From: Nocardia sp. SYP-A9097
GTDB taxonomy: Bacteria > Actinomycetota > Actinomycetes > Mycobacteriales > Mycobacteriaceae
Assembly: GCF_009649815.1 (NCBI RefSeq)
Contig: NZ_WJIC01000009.1
Location: forward strand, 124,001-188,000
Direction: 5' to 3'
Length of the DNA: 64,000 nucleotides
A program made the translations under genes and the position numbers. Within the stretch, counting starts at the first letter, position 1, and each line of letters begins with the position of its first letter. This document shows, piece after piece, positions 17,976-26,071 of this stretch. The notes beneath the pieces are model-generated. The model saw only the letters and a program-made list of their open reading frames with translations. It did no database searches and was not told the DNA's origin.

Positions 17976-20900
17976 GTGAACAATCTGCAACGCACCGATG
18001 AGAACGCCTGGATCGTGCCGGACGAGTGGTGGGAGAAGGCGGCGCCGTATCGCGGCCACGGCCCGGTGACAGCCGTGCCGCCGGAGGCGAATGCGCTTAC
18101 CGCCCTTCGGAAATGGGTGAGTGAAGAACAGGTCCTGCGAGCGGTGGAGGCCACGGCCGCCGACGGGAACGAGGACCTGGCACAGGCGGCCCGTGCCGCG
18201 ATCGAAGTACCGGAGACCGCGACGCCCCTCGGTCTCGCGGTGACCGGTGCACTGGCGGCATTCGTGGCCGATGAGCGGTATGTCAAGCCGAGGCTGCTGC
18301 TTCGACTCGCCGATGCGTGGATCACCGGGTACGGCGCGGAGGTGACGGCCGAGACCGCGACGCTCTTCGCCGGACTCGTCGCCCGCAAGCGAAAGGTGAA
18401 CCAGGAGCATCAGCTTGTGGCGGAGTGGACTCCGAACGGAGGTGCGCCCGCCGAGGCCGCGATGGCCGTCCTGGCGCGACTGCGCGCACACCTGTGCACC
18501 GTGCCGGACGCCGAGTACGCACAGATCGTCGACCGCCTCACCGGCTGCCGGGAATCGGGTTCACTCCCGATGCGCATGGCGACCTCGTATCTGATTCCGG
18601 CACAGCCGGATTGGCTGGCGAGCGATCTGCGATCCAGCACCCTGAACGATTTCGGCTACCTCTGGTACCTGTATCCGAATGCGGTGCACGCGAATACGCC
18701 GCCCGAGCCGCTGCCGGCCCAGGTCTACGGTGCGGCGTTCTACGGTCGCGTCGAGACAATACGCGCGCTGGTGCACGCCGGACCTGCCGCGACGGGCTAT
18801 CTGGTGAATGTGTTCGACAACGGCCATCTCAGTGCCGACGATCAGCGGTCCGTTGCCGCGATGCTGGCACAGCTGCCCACCGACACCGCATTCGACGCTC
18901 TCGTGCGGCGCGCCGCGTGGCCGACGGTCCGGGGCGCACTGCTGGAGGCGATGCTGCGCTTCCCCTGCCGCGCGCATCGACTGCTCAGCGCGACAACCCC
19001 GCGCACACCCTCGATCGACACATTTCTGCGCCACCTGATGCGCGTATACCCCTACATCGCAACAGATTCCGTGGCCCCGGCCGCACAGCGACCCGACACT
19101 CTCGCGATGCAGGAGCTGCCCGAACTGCTGCGCGCACCCGCGTGGGAGCGAGGCATCACCAGGACCGCACCCACGGTGGTGAAGAACCTCGGCACTGCAC
19201 ATCCGGCCGCGCTCGCCTGGCTACCCGGCGAGCAACAGGAATGGGCGAACAAGCCGACACACCACCGTCCCCCGAGCATCGGATGGGAGGAGGCGCTGGC
19301 GCAGCACCTGGCCGGAGAGCAGTACGTCGGGGGCTACCAGCTGCTGGACATCTTCGCGTTCGCGCCGATCGAGCTTGTCACTCCACACCTGGATACCCTG
19401 GCTCCCTACGCCTACTCGGGACGGACCGATATGCTGCGGCGCCTGCTCGGACGTTACGGCGGCGACATGGCCGACGCGACAGTCGCTGCGGTACAAGAGT
19501 ATCCGTACGACACCGCCGAAGTACTGCTGCCGGTCACCGGAACCTCGGTCACTACCTTGATGACCCGGCTCTACAGCACCAACCGCGGCCGTCCGATCGC
19601 ACGGTCCTGGTTCGAACGCCACTTGGCGGCCGCACTACCGGATCTCATCGCCGCCGCACTCGGCAAGCCGGGTAAGCCGCGGGTGCTGGCATGGAGTGTG
19701 CTGCGGGCGTTCGACAACAGTGGTCATCGTGAGCTGTTGCTCTCGGCCGCAAAGGATCTGGGCACGGCGGCCGCGACGGCGATCGAGGCCGAGCTGTCCA
19801 CGGACCCGCTGCTGCAACTCCCACCGGTAATGCCCGCGCTGCCTGCCTGGCTCACCCCGTCCGCACTGGCGCCGATCATCCTGCGCGACAACGGTGGCGC
19901 CCTGCCGTCGCAGGCCGTCGCCACGGTCTGCCTCATGCTCGCGCTCGGCACACCGGACGGCGAGTACCCCGGCAGCACGCGGCTGACCGAGCTGGCGGAC
20001 CCGGATTCGCTCGCGAAGTTCACCTGGGATCTGTTCGAAACCTGGGAGCTGGCCGGATATCCCCCGGCGCAGGGCTGGATTCTGCAAGCCCTCGGCATCT
20101 GGGGCAATGACGACACCGTGCGCGCATTGGCCCCCTACATTCGCGCCTGGCCTGCCGACAGCGCGCACGCCCGCGCGGTCGCCGCGCTGGACGTACTCAC
20201 GGCCATCGGAAGTGGTTCGGCGCTGCGGCAGCTCAACAAGATCGCCGAAAAGGTGAAATTCAAGGGCCTGCGTGTGAAAGCGCTGGAGAAGATCACGCAG
20301 GTGGCGCAGGAGCAGGGCATGTCCACCGAGGAGCTGGCCGATCGCCTGGTCCCGGATTTCGGACTCGCGGCCGACGGCACCCTGCACCTCGATTACGGCC
20401 CGCGCGGCTTCCTGATCGGCGTCGACGAACAGTTGCGGCCCACGATCTCCGACGCCCAGGGCAAAACAGTGAAGAGCCTGCCCAAACCCGGCGTCAAGGA
20501 TGATCCGGTACTGGCACCCGAGGCGTACAAGACCTTCGCCGGGTTCAAGAAGGATCTCAAAGCAATTGCCGCCGAACAGGTTCAGCGGCTGGAACGCGCA
20601 ATGGTCCGGAGTCGCCGATGGACGGCGCAAGAGTATCGGGAACTGTTCATCGAACACCCGTTGAGCGCACAGTCGGCCCGCCGCCTGGTCTGGGCGGCCT
20701 TCGACCGGGACGGCAATGCCACCGCGTCCTTCCGGATCGCCGAGGACGGCACCCTCGCCGACGCCGAGGACGACCCGATCACCTTGACCGACGACACCAT
20801 GGTCGGTATCGCACATCCCATGCACCTGATCGACAGCCTGCCCACCTGGACCGGAGTATTCGCGGATTACGAACTGCTACAACCGTTCCCACAACTGAGC

Positions 20901-21281
20901 CGCACCGTGTATCGACTCACCGAACAGGATCGCGACGCCACGACCCTCGCTCGATTCGAGGGTCTCGTCGTCCCGACCACCAAGATCCTGGGCATGACCC
21001 GATCCGGCTGGGAGCTGGGCGAAACCATGGATGGTGCACGAATCCACGAGATCTTCCGCGTCCTGGCGGGCGACCACTCGGCAGTGGTCGGACTCGATCC
21101 CGGAATCAGTGCGGGCGAGTTGCTGCGACAACCCGAACAGCAGATCACGGTCATGATCACCACCGGCGAGGAGTCCGCGTGGGCCCGCCACCACACCGAC
21201 AACCGGTTCGGCGAACTCGACGCCGTCACCGCCTCGGAACTCCTGCGCGAAATCGCTTGGCTGGAAGAAGGAACCCGGTGA
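17976..21281 (+). CDS. DUF4132 domain protein, second copy (tandem paralogue)
   Basis: A 1101-residue paralogue of the preceding protein along its whole length. Paired landmarks include AWIVPDEWWEKAAPYRGHG near the start, LVPDFGLAADGTLHLDYGPR, SLPKPGVKDDP, RRLVWAAFDRDGNA and MVGIAHPMHLIDSLPTW. GTG at 17976 follows GGAG by 8 bases. The stop overlaps the MoxR gene start (GTGA). Divergence between the copies is substantial in the helical body and lowest in the DUF4132 region, so this is an old duplication with probable division of labour, for example a heterodimer. No catalytic motif is obvious in either copy. Confidence 0.8.
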   Translation: MNNLQRTDENAWIVPDEWWEKAAPYRGHGPVTAVPPEANALTALRKWVSEEQVLRAVEATAADGNEDLAQAARAAIEVPETATPLGLAVTGALAAFVADERYVKPRLLLRLADAWITGYGAEVTAETATLFAGLVARKRKVNQEHQLVAEWTPNGGAPAEAAMAVLARLRAHLCTVPDAEYAQIVDRLTGCRESGSLPMRMATSYLIPAQPDWLASDLRSSTLNDFGYLWYLYPNAVHANTPPEPLPAQVYGAAFYGRVETIRALVHAGPAATGYLVNVFDNGHLSADDQRSVAAMLAQLPTDTAFDALVRRAAWPTVRGALLEAMLRFPCRAHRLLSATTPRTPSIDTFLRHLMRVYPYIATDSVAPAAQRPDTLAMQELPELLRAPAWERGITRTAPTVVKNLGTAHPAALAWLPGEQQEWANKPTHHRPPSIGWEEALAQHLAGEQYVGGYQLLDIFAFAPIELVTPHLDTLAPYAYSGRTDMLRRLLGRYGGDMADATVAAVQEYPYDTAEVLLPVTGTSVTTLMTRLYSTNRGRPIARSWFERHLAAALPDLIAAALGKPGKPRVLAWSVLRAFDNSGHRELLLSAAKDLGTAAATAIEAELSTDPLLQLPPVMPALPAWLTPSALAPIILRDNGGALPSQAVATVCLMLALGTPDGEYPGSTRLTELADPDSLAKFTWDLFETWELAGYPPAQGWILQALGIWGNDDTVRALAPYIRAWPADSAHARAVAALDVLTAIGSGSALRQLNKIAEKVKFKGLRVKALEKITQVAQEQGMSTEELADRLVPDFGLAADGTLHLDYGPRGFLIGVDEQLRPTISDAQGKTVKSLPKPGVKDDPVLAPEAYKTFAGFKKDLKAIAAEQVQRLERAMVRSRRWTAQEYRELFIEHPLSAQSARRLVWAAFDRDGNATASFRIAEDGTLADAEDDPITLTDDTMVGIAHPMHLIDSLPTWTGVFADYELLQPFPQLSRTVYRLTEQDRDATTLARFEGLVVPTTKILGMTRSGWELGETMDGARIHEIFRVLAGDHSAVVGLDPGISAGELLRQPEQQITVMITTGEESAWARHHTDNRFGELDAVTASELLREIAWLEEGTR

Positions 21282-22360
21282 GCACCACCGAAAAGATGCA
21301 GCGCCCGCCCGCCGAACTGCGGTGGGCGCAGGATTTGGAGCGGTTGCGCGCCGACGACACGGCACCGCGTCCGCCCGGGTGGGCCCTGAGTGTGGATGCG
21401 GCCAAACGGTTCATCGTCGGCGATACCGAGCTCGGGATCGCCAATAAGTTCGTCGGTGACGCGTCGCTGGTGGATCGGGCGCTGGTGAGCCTGGCCACCA
21501 CCCGCGGGCTGCTGCTCACCGGCGAACCGGGCACCGCGAAATCGCTGCTGTCGGAACTGCTTTCGGCGGCGATCTCGGGTGACTCCACCCTCACCATCCA
21601 GGGCGGTGCGGCCACCACCGAGGATCAGATCCGCTACGGCTGGAACTATGCGCTGCTGGTATCGGAGGGTCCGTCCGAGCGTTCGATCGTGCCGGCACCC
21701 ATGATGCGCGGTATGCGGGACGGCAAGATCGTTCGCTTCGAGGAGATCACCCGCTGCCCCCTCGAAGTGCAGGACTCCATCCTGTCGCTGCTGTCGGACC
21801 GCGCCCTGGCGGTGCCCGAACTCGGCGAGATGGTCTATGCGACAGCGGGATTCAATGTCATCGCCACCGCCAACACCCGGGACCGCGGCGTGCACGATAT
21901 GAGCGCCGCCCTCAAACGCCGCTTCAACTTCGAAACCGTCTTCCCCATCAGCGATTTCACTGCGGAGCTGGCCCTGGTCGAGGCCGAAGCGCAAGCCCTG
22001 CTGCGCAAATCCGGTGTCCCCCAGGCCCCGCCCCGCGATGTCCTCGAGGTCCTGGTCACCGCGTTTCGCGAATTGCGCACCGGCGCCACCGAATCCGGCG
22101 CTGCCCTGGACCGGATGTCCTCGGTCATGAGCACCGCCGAAGCCGTCTCGGTGGCCCACGCCGTCGGCCTGCGCGGCTGGTACCTGCGCGGCGAACCCGG
22201 CGACGGCGCCGATATCGTGCACTGCCTGGCGGGCACCGCCGCCAAAGACGATCCGGACGACCTCGCCCGCCTGCGCCGCTACCTGGAACAACAGGTCCCC
22301 CGCAAATCCGGCCGCGCCTGGAAAGCCCTGCACGACGCCCGATTCCAACTCCCCGGCTGA
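21278..22360 (+). CDS. MoxR-type AAA+ ATPase (YehL-like)
   Basis: A 360-residue AAA+ ATPase. Walker A is GEPGTAKS (residues 82-89), Walker B is GKIVRFEEITR near 150, sensor 1 is VIATANTRDRG near 197 and the arginine-finger segment is ALKRRFNFET near 212. MoxR ATPases usually act as chaperone-like remodellers together with a VWA-domain protein, which is encoded two genes downstream. The GTG start overlaps the stop of the second DUF4132 gene by four bases, and the next gene begins 5 bases after the stop, so co-expression in fixed proportion is likely. The E. coli counterpart would be YehL, by family and neighbours. Confidence 0.88.
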   Translation: MSTTEKMQRPPAELRWAQDLERLRADDTAPRPPGWALSVDAAKRFIVGDTELGIANKFVGDASLVDRALVSLATTRGLLLTGEPGTAKSLLSELLSAAISGDSTLTIQGGAATTEDQIRYGWNYALLVSEGPSERSIVPAPMMRGMRDGKIVRFEEITRCPLEVQDSILSLLSDRALAVPELGEMVYATAGFNVIATANTRDRGVHDMSAALKRRFNFETVFPISDFTAELALVEAEAQALLRKSGVPQAPPRDVLEVLVTAFRELRTGATESGAALDRMSSVMSTAEAVSVAHAVGLRGWYLRGEPGDGADIVHCLAGTAAKDDPDDLARLRRYLEQQVPRKSGRAWKALHDARFQLPG

Positions 22361-22365
22361 GCACG

Positions 22366-24954
22366 ATGAGCATTGATCCGGTGCGAACCTCCGGTGTGGG
22401 ACCGGTGTCGGTCACCTTCATCGGCGTGCGCCACCACAGTCCCGCGTGTGCGCGGTTGGTACGCGACACCATTCGGGAGCTACGGCCCGCGCATGTGCTG
22501 ATCGAGGGTCCGGCCGATATGAACGACCGGCTGGATGAATTGCTGCTCGGGCATGAGTTACCGGTGGCCGTGTTCAGCAGTTACCGGGACAGCGATACCA
22601 GGCATATGTCGTGGGCGCCGCTGTGCGACTACTCCCCGGAGTGGCTGGCGCTCACCGAAGGCCGAGCGGTCGGCGCGCAGGTGCGGTTCATCGACCTGCC
22701 CGCCTGGCATCCCGCGTGCACGGGACACGAGAATCGATACGCGGATGCCGAACGGCGCTATGAGCGTGCGACGCAACGGTTGTGCCGTGAGTTCGCGGTC
22801 GACAATATCGACGCGCTGTGGGATCACCTCTTCGAACTGGGTGAGCCTGAGACTCTCGCGGAACGCCTCGCCACCTACTTCGAATTGGTGCGCGGCGATG
22901 AGGACGCCTCCCCCGGTGACCTTGCGCGCGAAGAGTATATGGCCGGTTGGATCGACGCCGCCGTCGCCGATCTGACCCGGCGCAACGATCCGTCCGACAC
23001 CCATATCGTGGTGGTGACCGGCGGCTTCCACCGCCCGGCGTTGCTTCGCCGCCTTACCGGGAACCGCACCCGCGCGGGCATGGATACCGCCAATGTGGGC
23101 GGACAAGACCGCGGCGCAGCAGGTGTTATGCCGGACCAGGCTGCCGCAGGTGGCAGTAAGGGTGTTTTCGAGCCTGCGGGTCTCGGCCAGGACAACCGCG
23201 CCCCGTTTCGCGCGCACACGACAGGTGCCACCATGGCGGGAGCCGGCATGCCCCCACCTGACCTCTCGGGTGAGGTGTGGCCCACCGTTCCGGCTTTTCC
23301 CGGGGATGGGGTGGGCGGTAGTTACCTGGTGCCGTTCAGTTTTCAGCGGCTGGATGCGTTCGCGGGATATCAGTCCGGGATGCCCTCGCCCGCCTACTAC
23401 CAACGGCTGTGGGAGCACGGGGCGCAGCAGGCCGCGGACAGTGTCACCCGGGCGGTGGTGCTGCGGTTGCGGGAGCGAGGGCAAGCTGTTTCCACCGCGT
23501 CGCTGATCGGGGCGCGGACGCTCACGGTCGGGCTGAGTCGGCTGCGCGGGCATGAATCTCCCTCTCGGACCGATGTTCTCGATGGTTTGGCGGGGACACT
23601 GATCACCGAAGCGCTGGATCGGCCGCTGCCATGGACCGGGCGCGGACAGCTGCGGGTGGGCACCGATCCGGTGGTCGTGGAAATGGTTGCGGCACTGTCG
23701 GGTTCGACGGTGGGGCGCTTGCACGCGGATACGCCGCATCCGCCGCTGGTACATGATGCGGAGCGCGAGCTGGCTCGCTGTGCGGTGCCGGAGATCGGGC
23801 GATTCGAGGTCGATCTCGCCGATGCGGCGGGGTTGGACGCCAGCCGGGTGCTGCATCGGCTGCGGGTGCTGGATATTCCGGGCTTCGCGCGCGATGGTGG
23901 ACCGACGATCGGCCGGTCGCCGGAATTGAGCGAGAATTGGCGGATCACCACCGCCGAGATGCGGCTGCCCGCACTCATCGAGGCGGGATCGCTGGGTCCG
24001 ACCTGCGCCGAGGCCGCTGCCGCGCAGCTCGGGGAGCGGTTCGCCCAAGCCGGTTCCGACACCGGCGAATTGGCCACGGTGCTCTTCGATGCCACGCTGT
24101 GCGGGCTGTCCGAGTTGACCGGGCGCATTGTCGGCACCGTACGCGGGCTCATCGAATCCGCCGGCGCGCCTGCCGGTCTCGGGCAGTTGCTGACGGTGAC
24201 CCTCGGATTATGGCGGCACGACCGGCTTTTCGGGACATCGAACTCCCCCACCCTCGCCGCGCTCATCGATGCGGCGGTGCTGCGCCTGCTCTGGCTCGTC
24301 GAGGGTGTGCGCGGCGGACCCGCTCCCGCCGATGACGAGCTGTTGAAAGCGCTTGTCGCAGTGCGTGATGCCACCCTGCACGCGCAACCGGTGCTGAGCG
24401 TCCAGCGCTCCGACGTGGTGGGGGTGTTCCAACGCTGCACCGCCACCGATCGGCCACCCGCACTGCGCGGCGCCGCGGTGGGCGTGGTCGCCGTCCTCGC
24501 ACCCCACGACGGCCCGGATATCGCACGCGCCGTGCGACTCTCGGGCGCCCCGGACCTACTCGGCGACTTTCTCACCGGATTGTTCGCGCTCGCTCGCGAG
24601 CAACTTTTGCAGGATGCGGGCGAAACCGGTTCGGGCACTCCGCCATTGCTCGCCGTTCTCGACGAGCTGGTGAACCGGTTCGGGCAGGAAGAGTTCCTCG
24701 CCGCCCTGCCCGCGCTGCGACTCGCCTTCGCCTGGTTCCCGCCGCGCGAACGCGCCATCATCGCCACCCACCTGCTGGAACAGCGCGGACTCGCCGGTTC
24801 CGGATCGGCGCTACTGCGGCTGCCGGTCGACGCCGAGCTGCTCGCGCGCGCCCAGGCGGTGGAATCGCGGGTCGATCAGCAGTTCACCGAATACGGCCTG
24901 ATGAGCGAATCCTGCTTCGACACAACCGAACTCAGCGGAGTCGCAGATGACTGA
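22366..24954 (+). CDS. DUF5682 family protein (YehM-like)
   Basis: An 862-residue protein. The N-terminus VTFIGVRHHSPACARLV with twin histidines (23-24), then HVLIEGPADMND near 44 and VVVTGGFHRPALL near 216, is the DUF5682 signature. The HH plus EGP arrangement recalls TraB/ChaN-like folds, so a metal-dependent hydrolase role is possible but unproven. Residues from ~305 on (GGSYLVPFSFQRLDAFAGYQ, SGMPSPAYYQRLWEHG) continue the family pattern. Between about residues 233 and 304 sits a Gly/Ala/Pro-rich stretch that looks inserted. ATG at 22366 is used, 5 bases after the MoxR stop. The stop overlaps the VWA gene by 8 bases. Confidence 0.8.
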   Translation: MSIDPVRTSGVGPVSVTFIGVRHHSPACARLVRDTIRELRPAHVLIEGPADMNDRLDELLLGHELPVAVFSSYRDSDTRHMSWAPLCDYSPEWLALTEGRAVGAQVRFIDLPAWHPACTGHENRYADAERRYERATQRLCREFAVDNIDALWDHLFELGEPETLAERLATYFELVRGDEDASPGDLAREEYMAGWIDAAVADLTRRNDPSDTHIVVVTGGFHRPALLRRLTGNRTRAGMDTANVGGQDRGAAGVMPDQAAAGGSKGVFEPAGLGQDNRAPFRAHTTGATMAGAGMPPPDLSGEVWPTVPAFPGDGVGGSYLVPFSFQRLDAFAGYQSGMPSPAYYQRLWEHGAQQAADSVTRAVVLRLRERGQAVSTASLIGARTLTVGLSRLRGHESPSRTDVLDGLAGTLITEALDRPLPWTGRGQLRVGTDPVVVEMVAALSGSTVGRLHADTPHPPLVHDAERELARCAVPEIGRFEVDLADAAGLDASRVLHRLRVLDIPGFARDGGPTIGRSPELSENWRITTAEMRLPALIEAGSLGPTCAEAAAAQLGERFAQAGSDTGELATVLFDATLCGLSELTGRIVGTVRGLIESAGAPAGLGQLLTVTLGLWRHDRLFGTSNSPTLAALIDAAVLRLLWLVEGVRGGPAPADDELLKALVAVRDATLHAQPVLSVQRSDVVGVFQRCTATDRPPALRGAAVGVVAVLAPHDGPDIARAVRLSGAPDLLGDFLTGLFALAREQLLQDAGETGSGTPPLLAVLDELVNRFGQEEFLAALPALRLAFAWFPPRERAIIATHLLEQRGLAGSGSALLRLPVDAELLARAQAVESRVDQQFTEYGLMSESCFDTTELSGVADD

Positions 24955-26071
24955 ACTCGATCCGGCCCTGGAACGCTGGCGACTCATTCTCGGTGCGCCC
25001 GCCGCCGCCGTCACCTGCGCCGCCGGGCTCGGCGCCGAGGCCGCCGGTCAGGATGCCGCCCTCGACTGGCTGTATGAACGCGACACCGAACTCGAACGCC
25101 GCGATATCCGCAGGACCGGCGGCAGCGGGCCCTCGATCGTCCATGCCGTCGACTGGCTGGACGATATCCACCGGCTGTTCCCCAAAGCCACCATCGAGCG
25201 CCTGGAACGAGATGCCGTGCAGCGCTATGGATTACACGATGTGCTCACCGATCCCGGCGTGCTGGAACGCCTGGAACCCAATGCCGAATTGCTCGGCGCG
25301 GTGCTGCGCACCAAACACCTGATGAATCCCGAGGTGCTGCGCATGGCCCGCCGCATTGTCGAGCAGGTGGTGCGCGATCTCACCGAACGCATGGCCGCCG
25401 AGATCCGGGTGTGCTTCACCGGCACCCGCTCGCGCCGCCCCAGCCGCATTGCACGCGCCGCCGACTTCGATTTCCCGAAGACGGTGCGCACCAACCTCGC
25501 CCACTATCGGCCGGACGAGCAGCGGCTCTATATCGAGACCGCACACTTCCGGGCCCGCACCCGCAAACATATCGACAATTGGCAGGTCATTCTGCTGGTG
25601 GATCAGTCGGGGTCGATGGCCGGTTCGGTCATTCATTCGGCGGTGACGGCGGCGTGCCTGTGGAATCTGCCGGGCATCAAAACCCATCTCGTCGCCTTCG
25701 ACACCGCGGTTGTGGATCTCACCCGGGAGGTGGACGATCCGGTGGAACTGCTCATGAAGGTGCAGCTCGGCGGCGGCACCGATATCGCCCGCGCGCTGGC
25801 CTATGCCGCCCAGCTGGTGGAGCATCCGCGCCGCACCATAATCGCGCTGATCAGCGACTTCTACGAGGGCGGCCGGCCGGGCGCGCTGATCCGCACGGCC
25901 GCAGCGCTGGTGGCCGAGGGTACGACCGTGCTCGGTCTGGCCGCCCTCGATGAGCAGTCGGACCCGGCGTATGACCGCGAAACCGGGCAACGGCTGGCCG
26001 ATGTCGGTGTTCATATGGGCGCGATGACACCCGGCGAGCTGGCCGGATTCATCGCCGAGAAGATCGGATGA
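24947..26071 (+). CDS. VWA-domain protein (CoxE/YehP-like)
   Basis: A 374-residue protein. Residues ~1-200 form a helical region with an Arg-rich segment (TGTRSRRPSRIARAADF near 160). A von Willebrand A domain follows, with a complete metal-ion site: DQSGSMAGS at 219-227, the threonine in LGGGTDIARAL near 275 and the aspartate in LISDFYEGG near 303. VWA proteins of this type are partners of MoxR ATPases and help deliver or mature substrates. ATG at 24947 overlaps the DUF5682 stop by 8 bases, and its own TGA overlaps the SWIM gene start (ATGA). It is probably the adaptor between the MoxR ring and the other proteins of the cluster. Confidence 0.87.
   Translation: MTELDPALERWRLILGAPAAAVTCAAGLGAEAAGQDAALDWLYERDTELERRDIRRTGGSGPSIVHAVDWLDDIHRLFPKATIERLERDAVQRYGLHDVLTDPGVLERLEPNAELLGAVLRTKHLMNPEVLRMARRIVEQVVRDLTERMAAEIRVCFTGTRSRRPSRIARAADFDFPKTVRTNLAHYRPDEQRLYIETAHFRARTRKHIDNWQVILLVDQSGSMAGSVIHSAVTAACLWNLPGIKTHLVAFDTAVVDLTREVDDPVELLMKVQLGGGTDIARALAYAAQLVEHPRRTIIALISDFYEGGRPGALIRTAAALVAEGTTVLGLAALDEQSDPAYDRETGQRLADVGVHMGAMTPGELAGFIAEKIG

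Noticed and set aside
20867..22348. 493-residue reading frame on the minus strand
   Set aside because: Gly/Ala/Arg-rich antisense shadow of the MoxR gene and the end of the second DUF4132 gene.
22558..24048. 496-residue reading frame on the minus strand
   Set aside because: Antisense to the DUF5682 gene; no domain and the wrong codon-position bias.
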